Source: DATAYF01 sp036272735
GTDB lineage: Bacteria; Chloroflexota; Ktedonobacteria; Ktedonobacterales; Ktedonobacteraceae
Length of the DNA: 24,188 nt
Assembly (NCBI GenBank): GCA_036272735.1
Contig: DATAYF010000729.1
Location: forward strand, 1 to 24,188
Direction: 5' to 3'
Every line of letters starts with the position of its first letter. Positions within the stretch are counted from its first letter, which is position 1. Shown in pieces: positions 16,082-23,913 of the stretch. The notes under the pieces were generated by a model. It saw nothing but the letters and a program-made list of their open reading frames with translations. It ran no database searches and was not told the origin of the DNA. The position numbers were made by a program, and so were the translations under genes.

Positions 16082-16184
16082 CAAATCAGGAAGTTAATGC
16101 CTATGCATTAGCATCGCCCCACAAGTTTTTTGCTACAATATATATGACGAGCCTAGACGGACCCGTACACTCTATCTTCTGGGA

Positions 16185-19025
16185 ATGCTATTTATGCACG
16201 ATGCTTGCACCACCAGCGACCGGCTTCAGCGTTCGCTGCCTGCTCAGATGAATGCCACTATTGGGCGCGCACAGCACATCGCCGAGGCAGGAGCATTATT
16301 GTGCCGCGACGATGTGCGCCTGCTTACGCTGATCGGCCCTGGTGGTGTGGGTAAGACGCGCCTCGCTTTGGAAATCGCGCAAGCGTTCCAGGCCATGTTT
16401 CGTGATGGCGTCGTGTTTGTCTCGCTGGCTCCTTTGCGCGACTACTCCCTGGTCCTGTTAGCCATTGCCCAGGCGCTCAACGTCTCTAGCGCGACCCAAC
16501 AATCGCTATCCGACCTGCTCAGTTCGTATTTGCGTACGAAACGTATCTTACTGGTGCTGGACAATTTCGAGCACGTGTTGGAGGCTGGCGCTCAGGTTGC
16601 CGACCTGCTCGCAGCGGCTCCTGATCTCACCTTGTTGGTGACGAGTCGCGAGGTGCTACATCTTTACGGTGAGCACGAATTCGAGGTTCCTCCACTCGAT
16701 CTTCCTCATCCGCAGCAACCTTTGTCAGATCTCACCGTAGCGCCTCCCGCCTCGTTGGCACTCTTCGTCGAGCGTGCCCAATTGGTGCAACCAGGCTTTG
16801 TTCTGACGCCAGAAAATTCACCTATCGTAGCAGAAATTTGTGTACAGCTTGATGGCCTGCCTCTGGCTATCGAGCTGGCAGCCGCCCGTTGTAAACTCTT
16901 GTCTCCGCGTGTGCTGCTCGAACGTTTGCAGAAACGGCTGAGTATTTTGACGGGAGGCGCTCGCAATCTGCCCGCTCGTCAGCAGACATTGCGCAATACG
17001 CTGGATTGGAGTTATCATCTACTGACAACCGAGGAGCAGCGTTTTTTCTGCCGGCTCGGCGTCTTTACCGGTAGCTGGACGTTAGAGGCTGCCTCGAGTG
17101 TAGCACTAGATGATGGTGAGGAAGACGACGGCGCGGCGTTTGATCTGCTTTCTTCGTTGGTCGATAAAAGCCTGGTGCGTCTGCTCTCCGACGCTGATGG
17201 TGAGGTGCGCTTTCAACAGCTGGAAACCATTCGTGAATACGCGCTTGATTGGCTTACGAAGAACGACGAGTCGAGTGCCACGCAGCGCCGCTACGCGTTA
17301 TTTTATACCGAGCTTGCCGAAGAAGCGGAGCCCCATCTGACCAGCAGCGATCAATATGCATGGCTGACCCGTCTGGATCACGAGGCTGCTAATTTGTGGC
17401 AAGTGATGCACTGGACCATTGCGCATCGCGAGGCACGGATCGGATTGCGCCTGGCGAGCGCGCTGGTGGGTTATTTACAATTGCGTAGCTCCTTTGGCGA
17501 GGTGCGCTGTTGGCTTGAACAGATATTGGAGCTAGAGCAAACGAGTGAGCTTGATCTGCTACGTGCGAAAGTGGCTTATGGTGCGGGCACGTTGGCGCTC
17601 AAACAAAACCATCTTGCACAGGCGCAACACCATCTGAAACAGAGCCGTGACATTGCGCTTGATCTGGATAACAAACGCGTCCTGGCGCTCTCGCTGGGGG
17701 CGCTTTCGCTTTTGGCGCTCGAACAGAGTGATTACGAGCAGGCGTATCTGCTGGCACGGGACGGACTCGGTACGTTTGAACATAGCGACGATATATGGGC
17801 GCGTGGCATTGTGCACAGTATGTGTGGTATTTCGGCTAGCCGGAAGTGCGATTTTATGTATGCGCTCGTGCACTATAAACTGAGCCTTGGGCTGTTGCGT
17901 CAATGTGGTGATCTGCACAGTGAGGCCGATGTGCTGGTCAACGTGGCGAATATGATGCGGCTGCGGGGCAAGCTCATTACCGCGCATTCCCTCTATCAGA
18001 AAGCGTATGTGCTATACCAGCAGATCGATGATCGCTGGGGGCAGGTTGTTTGTTTGCATGGTATTGGCGATGTGCTCCGTCTGCAAGGGATGTTCGTGGA
18101 GGCACAGAAAAGCTTTACGGTCTGCCTGCAATTAGCGACCACCCTCGGCTCAGATGGAGCGCGTGCTACTGCTCTGTGGGGTTTGGGCCAGTGTGCCTTG
18201 TATCAAGAGGATTCTGCGCAGGCTGCACATTCCTTTAAAGCCTGTTTGCACCTCTCTAAAGAGCTTGATTATCTCATTGGTGTGGCACTCTCGCTGCAGG
18301 GCCTGGCCGATCTCGCGCTAACACATGGTACTATCGAGGAGGCGCAGGGCTATTACGAGCAGAGCCTGCAATTGGCGCGCAAGCTGGGTGATAAGGTGCT
18401 GATGGTAAGCAATCTCTGTGGATTGGGAAGGGTTGCACTGTCCCGCAACGTCTACCAGCATGCCAACACCTGTTTCCGACAGGCCATGCAACTCGCACGT
18501 GAAATTGGCGACATGCTGGGGTTGGCGACCGCTCTGGGCTGCTTTGCGCGTCTTTGTGGGCAGATCAGTCTGCTCGAACGTTCGGCTCAGTTTTTGGGTA
18601 GCGCTGATGCGCTGCGGCAATCACTTCAGGCTGCCCGCGCCGTGATCTACCACGCCGAGTATGAGCGCGATGAAGCTATGTTGAAAGATGGTCTTGGCGA
18701 AGAAGCCTTTCACGAAAACTGGATGGTGGGGCAGACCATGACCATGAATCATACCATTGGTATGATTGCGCAGATCCATGTCCCCGATGCACGGCAGCAC
18801 GAAGCGGAGAAGCCAGGAGTGTCGCACTATCCCGCTGGTCTGACAACGCGTGAGGTCGATGTGCTGCGCCTTGTCGCCGAAGGACTGACCGATATCAGCA
18901 TCGCCAAGCGGCTTGTGCTCAGTCCACGCACCGTCAATACCCATCTCCGCTCAATCTATGCTAAGATCGGCGTCTCTTCGCGCAGTGCCGCGACCCGCTA
19001 CGCCGTCGAACTCAAACTCGTGTGA
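16185..19025 (+). CDS. STAND ATPase/TPR transcriptional regulator with C-terminal LuxR HTH
   Basis: 946-aa LAL-like signalling regulator. The N-terminal NB-ARC-type ATPase has Walker A GPGGVGKT (residues 51-58), Walker B ILLVLDNFEH (Asp126), the sensor LVTSRE (151-156) and the GLPLAIELAAAR motif (224-235). A winged-helix segment follows near 260-350. Residues about 400-800 are tandem tetratricopeptide-like helices (repeats of A..Y..SL.LAR.LGD). The last ~65 residues are a LuxR HTH (LTTREVDVLRLVAEGLTD and SPRTVNTHLRSIYAKIGVSSR). The protein should oligomerise after sensing a ligand through the repeats and activate transcription; the ligand is unknown. The start is uncertain: ATG 16185, or ATG 16194 with GGGA 9 bases upstream. 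A TACAAT box (16134-16139) may be its -10. It lies 103 bases after the PfpI-like gene, same strand. Confidence 0.93.
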   Translation: MLFMHDACTTSDRLQRSLPAQMNATIGRAQHIAEAGALLCRDDVRLLTLIGPGGVGKTRLALEIAQAFQAMFRDGVVFVSLAPLRDYSLVLLAIAQALNVSSATQQSLSDLLSSYLRTKRILLVLDNFEHVLEAGAQVADLLAAAPDLTLLVTSREVLHLYGEHEFEVPPLDLPHPQQPLSDLTVAPPASLALFVERAQLVQPGFVLTPENSPIVAEICVQLDGLPLAIELAAARCKLLSPRVLLERLQKRLSILTGGARNLPARQQTLRNTLDWSYHLLTTEEQRFFCRLGVFTGSWTLEAASSVALDDGEEDDGAAFDLLSSLVDKSLVRLLSDADGEVRFQQLETIREYALDWLTKNDESSATQRRYALFYTELAEEAEPHLTSSDQYAWLTRLDHEAANLWQVMHWTIAHREARIGLRLASALVGYLQLRSSFGEVRCWLEQILELEQTSELDLLRAKVAYGAGTLALKQNHLAQAQHHLKQSRDIALDLDNKRVLALSLGALSLLALEQSDYEQAYLLARDGLGTFEHSDDIWARGIVHSMCGISASRKCDFMYALVHYKLSLGLLRQCGDLHSEADVLVNVANMMRLRGKLITAHSLYQKAYVLYQQIDDRWGQVVCLHGIGDVLRLQGMFVEAQKSFTVCLQLATTLGSDGARATALWGLGQCALYQEDSAQAAHSFKACLHLSKELDYLIGVALSLQGLADLALTHGTIEEAQGYYEQSLQLARKLGDKVLMVSNLCGLGRVALSRNVYQHANTCFRQAMQLAREIGDMLGLATALGCFARLCGQISLLERSAQFLGSADALRQSLQAARAVIYHAEYERDEAMLKDGLGEEAFHENWMVGQTMTMNHTIGMIAQIHVPDARQHEAEKPGVSHYPAGLTTREVDVLRLVAEGLTDISIAKRLVLSPRTVNTHLRSIYAKIGVSSRSAATRYAVELKLV

Positions 19026-19067
19026 TCCCCATACGTGGCTCTTAGGAGATACCCCACCCTCCACTTG

Positions 19068-19147
19068 CTACACTACACTTCATGGCCTAGATCGTCTCCT
19101 AGTGCGCCTTTACAGCTTTTTCGGAAAAACTACACTTAGCTACACTT
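19068..19147. repeat. Four copies of CTACACT(T) after the regulator gene
   Basis: CTACACT(T) occurs at 19068, 19073, 19130 and 19140, in two close pairs about 60 bases apart within the 165-base gap between the regulator and the convergent YdeI-like gene. This is more than expected by chance in so short a space, but whether it is a binding site is unknown. Confidence 0.4.
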
Positions 19148-19190
19148 CTTCGTATAGCCAATATTTTACGATGAACCGTCTACTTCTGGT

Positions 19191-19772
19191 TTATGGGTAT
19201 ATTTTCTGGTTGCTTGCTAACATTTCGATGAACTTATGTATGCGCGCAGAACGGGTTTCAGGCTTTTTCGCTGTTTGGATTCTGAACAAGATGGCATAGC
19301 GGTTGACGCTATTTAATGTAGCGAAAAACTCCAGCGCCTTCGGGTTTTTGTCCAGTTCCTTTTGAAAATCATCAGGTATGGTTGCCTTGCTTTGTGATTC
19401 GTAGGCTGCTTCCCAACGGCCATCAGCTTTCGCCAGCTCCACTTGCCGTATCCCCGCTGGCTGCATTCTGTCTGAAGCCAGGAGCGCTATAACTTTGTCG
19501 CAGTTCACTTTTGACCAGATGCTCTTTGGGCCGCGTGGCGTGAATTTTTGCAACCAGTATTGCTCATCAAAAGCGGCTTTTTGCCCATCGATCCAGCCGT
19601 AACAGAGGGCACATTCTAAGGCTTCCGCATACGAGACAGAAGCGATGTCAGTTCCTTTTTTTGCTAGCTTGAGCCAGATGCCTTTTGTTTCAGCATGATG
19701 CTCTTTGAGCCACACATCCCAGCTTTGTTGCGTTTCAAATGCTATAATCGGCAATGTATCCGTCTTCTTCAT
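19191..19772 (-). CDS. YdeI/OmpD-associated family protein
   Basis: 193-aa protein of the YdeI family (DUF1905-type/bacteriocin-protection group). Recognisable blocks are WLKEHHAETKGIWLKLAKKG near residue 21, the signature ALCYGWIDGQKAAFDEQYWLQKFTPR in the middle, SIWSKVNCDKV, and a C-terminal YdeI domain with PDDFQKELDKNPKALEFFATL and the A..R.HKFIEMLA helix. Cytoplasmic, no signal peptide. In E. coli relatives have been linked to peptide resistance, but the biochemical role is unclear. The ATG at 19772 gives the N-terminus usual for the family. There is no ribosome binding site: a -10 box lies so close that the mRNA should begin at the ATG itself. Convergent with the LuxR-type gene. Confidence 0.9.
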   Translation of the reverse strand: MKKTDTLPIIAFETQQSWDVWLKEHHAETKGIWLKLAKKGTDIASVSYAEALECALCYGWIDGQKAAFDEQYWLQKFTPRGPKSIWSKVNCDKVIALLASDRMQPAGIRQVELAKADGRWEAAYESQSKATIPDDFQKELDKNPKALEFFATLNSVNRYAILFRIQTAKKPETRSARIHKFIEMLASNQKIYP

Positions 19773-19778
19773 GCACTT

Positions 19779-19787
19779 ATTATATCA
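19779..19787 (-). promoter_or_regulatory. Extended -10 promoter giving a leaderless mRNA
   Basis: On the minus strand TGATATAAT (complement of 19779-19787) is a perfect extended -10 (TGn plus TATAAT). Only six bases (AAGTGC) separate it from the ATG of the YdeI-like gene, so transcription from the usual +1 would start at or next to the start codon. Confidence 0.65.
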
Positions 19788-19930
19788 GATTTCCAGGTAA
19801 AGCTGATCGCTTCTACGTTATATTACCTACCCCTCAGCCCCTACGGATTATATCATCGAGTCCCACATATTACGTAATACAAGTCATGTGCACTCCCCTG
19901 GTTTTCTATAAAGTACGATCAGAACACGAG

Positions 19931-19995
19931 GTGCAGGGAAGCCAGAGATGGCCTCTAGCTTCCCTGCACGTAGAGATGGAACTAGTCTCCATCTC
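19931..19995 (+). promoter_or_regulatory. Two-hairpin leader of the lone atpD
   Basis: Hairpin 1 is a perfect 12-bp stem (GTGCAGGGAAGC 19931-19942, GCTTCCCTGCAC 19958-19969) with an inner AGAG/CTCT pairing. Hairpin 2 is a perfect 8-bp stem (GAGATGGA 19973-19980, TCCATCTC 19988-19995), ending nine bases before AAGGAG. GAGATGG occurs twice (19945-19951 and 19973-19979), so CCATCTC (19989-19995) could pair with either copy. That gives two competing folds, as in attenuators. Neither hairpin has a T run after it, so control of translation or RNA stability fits better than termination. Confidence 0.55.
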
Positions 19996-20018
19996 ACACA
20001 CAATAAGGAGCATGAGTG

Positions 20019-21476
20019 ATGGTCACAACAACTGAAAGCCAGGGACACGATAGCGCGGCGACGCAGGAACGTGCCAAAGGTACGATTGTGCAAATTTTGG
20101 GGGCGGTGGTTGATGTCGAGTTTCCCCCTGAGCATCTGCCGAATATTTATGATGAACTGCGCCTTTTGCAGCCGGACCTTGAGCATGCGCTGGTCTTTGA
20201 GGTCGAACAATTACTGGGCAACAGTTGGGTGCGTTGCGTTGCCATGGACGCTACCGACGGCTTGCAGCGTGGCACGCAAGTAGTGAGTATGGGCAGACCA
20301 ATCTCGGTGCCCGTTGGTGAGCAAACACTGGGTCGCGTTTTTAACGTGCTCGGTCACACTATCGATAACAAAGCGTCCATCGAGAATGCTGAAACCTGGC
20401 CTATTCATCGTCCCGTGCCTACGCTTGAGGAGCAGAGTTCGCAGTCGGAGATGCTGGAAACCGGCATTAAGGTTATCGATCTCATCAGCCCCTTTGTGAA
20501 AGGTGGCAAAATTGGTGTTTTCGGTGGAGCAGGTGTTGGTAAAACCACGATCATTCAGGAGCTGATCAACAATATCGCGTACAATTATGGTGGATATAGC
20601 GTCTTTGTCGGCGTCGGTGAGCGCACCCGCGAGGGCAACGATATGTACCACGAACTGATTGAGCGTGGCGTTATCGATAAGGTTGTGATGGCCTTCGGGC
20701 AGATGAACGAACCGCCCGGAGCGCGCCTGCGTGTGGCGCTGACGGGTCTGACGATGGCCGAGTACTTTCGCGACCGGGCCAGAAAAGATATCCTGTTGTT
20801 CATCGACAACATCTTCCGCTTCACCCAGGCGGGAGCAGAGGTTTCAGCGCTGTTGGGGCGCATGCCCTCGGCCGTTGGCTATCAACCGACCCTGGCGGAA
20901 GAGATGGGTGATTTGCAGGAGCGTATCACCTCGACTGGCGCGGGTTCGATTACCTCTATTCAGGCGGTATTTGTTCCGGCCGATGACTATACTGATCCGG
21001 CACCGTCAACGACTTTCGCACACCTCGATGCGACGATGGTACTGGAACGTACGTTGTTCGAGCAGGCACTCTTTCCTGCCATCGATCCCCTGTCCTCGAC
21101 CAGCCGTATTCTTGATGCTAACATTGTTGGTGAGGAGCATTACAGCATTGCTCGTGGCGTACAGCAGTTGTTGCAGCGCTATCGTGACTTGCAGGATATC
21201 ATCAATATCCTGGGCGTCGAGGAACTGTCAGACGACGATAAAACAGTGGTTGCGCGGGCGCGCAAAATGCAGCGTTTTTTGACGCAGCCGTTCAGTGTTA
21301 CGCAGATCTTTACAGGCCTTGAAGGGCGTTATGTGCCGTTGAAAGAGACTCTGCGTGGTGCCAGGGAAATCTTGGAAGGGCGACATGACGACATCCGTGA
21401 AGACCATTTTTATATGGTGGGTGATATCGATGAGGTGGTCAGGCGCCACGAAGAGCTATTGAAGCGCCTGCGATAA
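20019..21476 (+). CDS. atpD: F1 ATP synthase beta subunit, solitary copy
   Basis: 485-aa catalytic beta subunit of F-type ATP synthase. The N-terminal beta-barrel is KGTIVQILGAVVDVEFP, Walker A is GGAGVGKT (169-176), and the catalytic Glu201 is in GVGERTREGND. The Arg/Tyr contact regions EYFRDRARKDILLFIDNIFRF and ADDYTDPAPSTTFAHLDA are present. The C-terminal GVEELSDDDKTVVARARK differs slightly from the usual DELSDED loop. All key residues remain, so it looks enzymatically competent. No gene for alpha, gamma, delta, epsilon or F0 subunits lies in the window, so this is a lone copy, possibly an alternative beta subunit beside a standard operon elsewhere. AAGGAG (20005-20010) is 8 bases before ATG 20019; an in-frame GTG at 20016 is less likely. 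A hairpin leader precedes it. Confidence 0.95.
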   Translation: MVTTTESQGHDSAATQERAKGTIVQILGAVVDVEFPPEHLPNIYDELRLLQPDLEHALVFEVEQLLGNSWVRCVAMDATDGLQRGTQVVSMGRPISVPVGEQTLGRVFNVLGHTIDNKASIENAETWPIHRPVPTLEEQSSQSEMLETGIKVIDLISPFVKGGKIGVFGGAGVGKTTIIQELINNIAYNYGGYSVFVGVGERTREGNDMYHELIERGVIDKVVMAFGQMNEPPGARLRVALTGLTMAEYFRDRARKDILLFIDNIFRFTQAGAEVSALLGRMPSAVGYQPTLAEEMGDLQERITSTGAGSITSIQAVFVPADDYTDPAPSTTFAHLDATMVLERTLFEQALFPAIDPLSSTSRILDANIVGEEHYSIARGVQQLLQRYRDLQDIINILGVEELSDDDKTVVARARKMQRFLTQPFSVTQIFTGLEGRYVPLKETLRGAREILEGRHDDIREDHFYMVGDIDEVVRRHEELLKRLR

Positions 21477-21522
21477 TAGTTACTATGCGATAATGCAGCG
21501 TCTGGTTGCTTGCAGATAATCA

Positions 21523-21545
21523 GGCATTGCATTGCCATGCATGCC
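21523..21545 (+). terminator. Weak terminator-like hairpin after atpD
   Basis: GGCATTGCAT (21523-21532) pairs with ATGCATGCC (21537-21545) with one bulged T and a 4-base loop, 46 bases after the atpD stop. A T run (CTTTTTTC) comes only some 9-15 bases later, so termination is possible but not canonical. Confidence 0.35.
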
Positions 21546-21587
21546 ACTATTCCGCTTTTTTCTTAATACTATTTTTATTTCAGCCAG

Positions 21588-21616
21588 TTGTATTCTCACA
21601 AACCATCGGGTATAGT
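21588..21616 (+). promoter_or_regulatory. Candidate promoter for the 161-aa unknown gene
   Basis: TTGTAT (21588-21593) and TATAGT (21611-21616) are separated by 17 bases in an AT-rich stretch. Predicted start near 21623, 39 bases before the ATG at 21662. The -35 matches consensus in three of six bases, the -10 in five of six. Confidence 0.45.
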
Positions 21617-21661
21617 TACTACACGTATTAACATTTGTGATAGTTTGTGGAGATCAATGCT

Positions 21662-22147
21662 ATGCAAACGCTTACCCACGAGAATGCGCAAGCGATACGT
21701 CCTACTTCACATATATTGATTGAAGTGAACGTTCCGCGGGCAAACACTGGACCTGTAGAGCTGGTATTAAAAAAGTGCTGTAGCGATCTGGGCGATATTT
21801 TGCTTGCCAGGGATGACGCGCGCGATAAAAAAAGTATTCGTTATACAGTGTTGTTATCGAGCGCAGAGGAAGATCGTATACGTCGGCACGTCAATGTGTT
21901 GATAGCGGCGCTCAAAAATGGACTGATTTCGTTTTCCTTTTCGTACGTGCCACTGTTGGCTGAAATCGAAATTCCTCCGTATCAGGTTTTGACGCATGCT
22001 TTTCCCCTCAAGGAACGCGGCAGCGAATGCTACGTTTCGTTCCTGAAGCCACATGCCTTTTATGTTTCGCGTTCCCAGGATTATCTGCTGGATGACGATC
22101 AACTCGCCTGGATCTCGCAAAATCATGCCCAGTGCCACGTATTGTAG
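21662..22147 (+). CDS. Unknown 161-aa protein
   Basis: I do not recognise the family. Visible features: residues 16-90 alternate strand and helix (HILIEVNVPRANTG, then PVELVLKKCCSDLGD, then SIRYTVLLSSAEEDRIRRHVNVLIAAL), an order like a beta-alpha-beta-beta-alpha fold of ACT or ferredoxin-like type. A second part (95-161) contains PPYQVLTHAFPLKERG, an aromatic SFLKPHAFYVSRSQDYLLDDD segment and a C-terminal Cys/His pair (HAQCHVL). There is a Cys pair at 39/40 and no signal peptide or membrane helix. The ATG at 21662 follows GGAG by about ten bases; a GTG at 21647 is possible. It has its own likely promoter, and no clear link to atpD upstream beyond strand. Confidence 0.7.
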   Translation: MQTLTHENAQAIRPTSHILIEVNVPRANTGPVELVLKKCCSDLGDILLARDDARDKKSIRYTVLLSSAEEDRIRRHVNVLIAALKNGLISFSFSYVPLLAEIEIPPYQVLTHAFPLKERGSECYVSFLKPHAFYVSRSQDYLLDDDQLAWISQNHAQCHVL

Positions 22148-22192
22148 TGTGTTTTGTGTGCATAGCAGCCTAAAAGGTTGTTGGTTTCACAT

Positions 22193-23614
22193 TCATTTAT
22201 ACACGGCAATTAATGCCCCCTGTACCTGCTGATGCCAATACGGCTTGCCATCGGACGCACGGAACGCGAAGAGGCCGGTGATCGGTGTACATCCGCCAAG
22301 GCAAAACCTGGGAATGAGTACCAGGGGAGGCGGATAGCTGACGCCGAAACTTGTTATGACAAATACCATGCCATCGACAACGATCGGCTGAGCAAATGTG
22401 ATCCTGTCATAGGGATTAAAGGCAATGGCAGTATTTGGGAGCGGATTTTCCCGCTGCTGCCAGAGAAGTTGTCCATTATTTGCCCGGTAGGCAGAAAGCG
22501 TATTGGTATCAGTAATGTAGGTGATTCCATCCGCCTCGACAGGAGATCCACCACTCCAGGTATCGACCGGAACCTTCCAGAGCAACCGGCCATTATGTGC
22601 GTCCAGCGCATAGACAAAAGCGTCCGCTGACCCACTGGATTTTTGGGCTCTGACGTATACGCGCTCGCTGGATGCCGAACTTCCAACGATACTGAAATGT
22701 GGCAGGTTCGCTTGCCACAGTTGTGACCCATCTTGTACACGGAGCGCGACTATACTTTTTCCCTGCGTATAAAGCGTATTCCCCTGCACTGCAATCAGGT
22801 CCTGGTATTTTCCCCGCGCGCTTTTCCAAAGTACCTTGCCATCGGCGAGTTGTACGCAGACGAAGATATCAGACAAGCCCTTCTCCATGCTCTCCGCATA
22901 GCTATAGTCAATAATGAGTACCTTATTGTTCGTGGCGAAATTGGACACGATGGCATCATAACCAGAGACACCTGGTTTGATCATCCGCAGAATCTTTCCA
23001 TCTTGCGCGTTGAGCACATACATATTGTCGTCAACTTGAAGAATGAGCTTTCCATCGACTACAAGTAGTTGGTCCCTGGTCGGAGAGAATAGTTGCTCAT
23101 TAGACACTGGGGCAGGTTGTAAATTGCTCGGAGGTTGCGAACTTTTGATATGTGTAGACCAGAGGACAGTACCATTATCGAGACGTGATGCCTGAATACA
23201 AATGTCCTGTTTTTCGGGGAATGTTCCTTTTTCATAAATGATGCCGTTAGCTAGTGTGGTGAGCAAGCTGTTTGCACATTGCGACTGGACGGGATAGCGC
23301 CAGTGCACTTCCCCATCTTTCCCGCTCAGACTGGCGCGGAAGAAGGAAGACTCCTGCCCGCTCCATTGGTTCATGATCACCTGGGACTGTGCTGGAAGAG
23401 GCGCTGATTCTGGCGTGTAGGATGGCGTCCTCGTCATACGCCACGTCACGCCTATCCCCCCAATCAACGCGCAACTCAGCATGATAAGGGTTGTGCCAAT
23501 ATAGATCTGTTTATGCAAAGTAGCGTCCTGACTGCGTATCGCCCTCACGCCGAATGCTAACCCGATGAACAGACATATCAGGGCCGCAAGGAGAATCCAC
23601 GCGTTGCTATTCAT
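22193..23614 (-). CDS. Membrane-anchored PQQ-like beta-propeller repeat protein
   Basis: 473-aa protein with two N-terminal membrane helices (about residues 5-25 and 38-56) and a long outside domain of PQQ-type propeller blades. Each blade has a G.(V/L)LW (tryptophan-docking) end: NGTVLWSTHI, DGKVLWKSA, DGSQLWQANL, NGRLLWKVPVD, NGQLLWQQRE, DGKPYWHQQ, and an imperfect KDGEVHWRYPV. No kinase domain or quinone-binding dehydrogenase features are seen, so the blades probably serve as a BamB-like or sensor-like binding scaffold rather than an enzyme. A Cys pair near the end (RFCLGGCTP) may form a disulfide. Start: the ATG at 23614 puts the first helix right after the initiator and has GAGAGGAA upstream; the in-frame start at 23650 is less likely. 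Convergent with the 161-aa gene. Confidence 0.87.
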   Translation of the reverse strand: MNSNAWILLAALICLFIGLAFGVRAIRSQDATLHKQIYIGTTLIMLSCALIGGIGVTWRMTRTPSYTPESAPLPAQSQVIMNQWSGQESSFFRASLSGKDGEVHWRYPVQSQCANSLLTTLANGIIYEKGTFPEKQDICIQASRLDNGTVLWSTHIKSSQPPSNLQPAPVSNEQLFSPTRDQLLVVDGKLILQVDDNMYVLNAQDGKILRMIKPGVSGYDAIVSNFATNNKVLIIDYSYAESMEKGLSDIFVCVQLADGKVLWKSARGKYQDLIAVQGNTLYTQGKSIVALRVQDGSQLWQANLPHFSIVGSSASSERVYVRAQKSSGSADAFVYALDAHNGRLLWKVPVDTWSGGSPVEADGITYITDTNTLSAYRANNGQLLWQQRENPLPNTAIAFNPYDRITFAQPIVVDGMVFVITSFGVSYPPPLVLIPRFCLGGCTPITGLFAFRASDGKPYWHQQVQGALIAVYK

Positions 23615-23913
23615 GGCAGTATGTTCCTCTCTAACCCAAAGAGTGTACAAGATCCTGGTGATATGGCGTGATGCTCTAGGCGCCCTTCCACCACGCTTGT
23701 TTTTATAATACCCTCATTTGCTTCTGAGAAGAAGTGTCGAATGACCTATAATGAAGCCAGGACCAGAAACGTAGGGGTAAACGTGAAGAGAAAGGAGCCA
23801 AAACCTATTGAAGGGACATAGAGATAGAGAAAACAACGTTGTGAGGATGTGTTTGGAGAGAGGTGAGGATAGGCGGCAATTCCGGCAGGTTTTGTCGCCT
23901 ACACTACTTTTAT
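23615..23913. other. Intergenic region
   Basis: About 299 bases between the beta-propeller gene and the end of the His-rich gene. A TATAAT (23747-23752) and an AAAGGAG (about 23790) on the plus strand precede an 81-codon TTG-started frame that runs antisense over the His-rich gene; I do not accept it as a gene. No terminator for the His-rich gene is visible on the minus strand. Confidence 0.4.
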
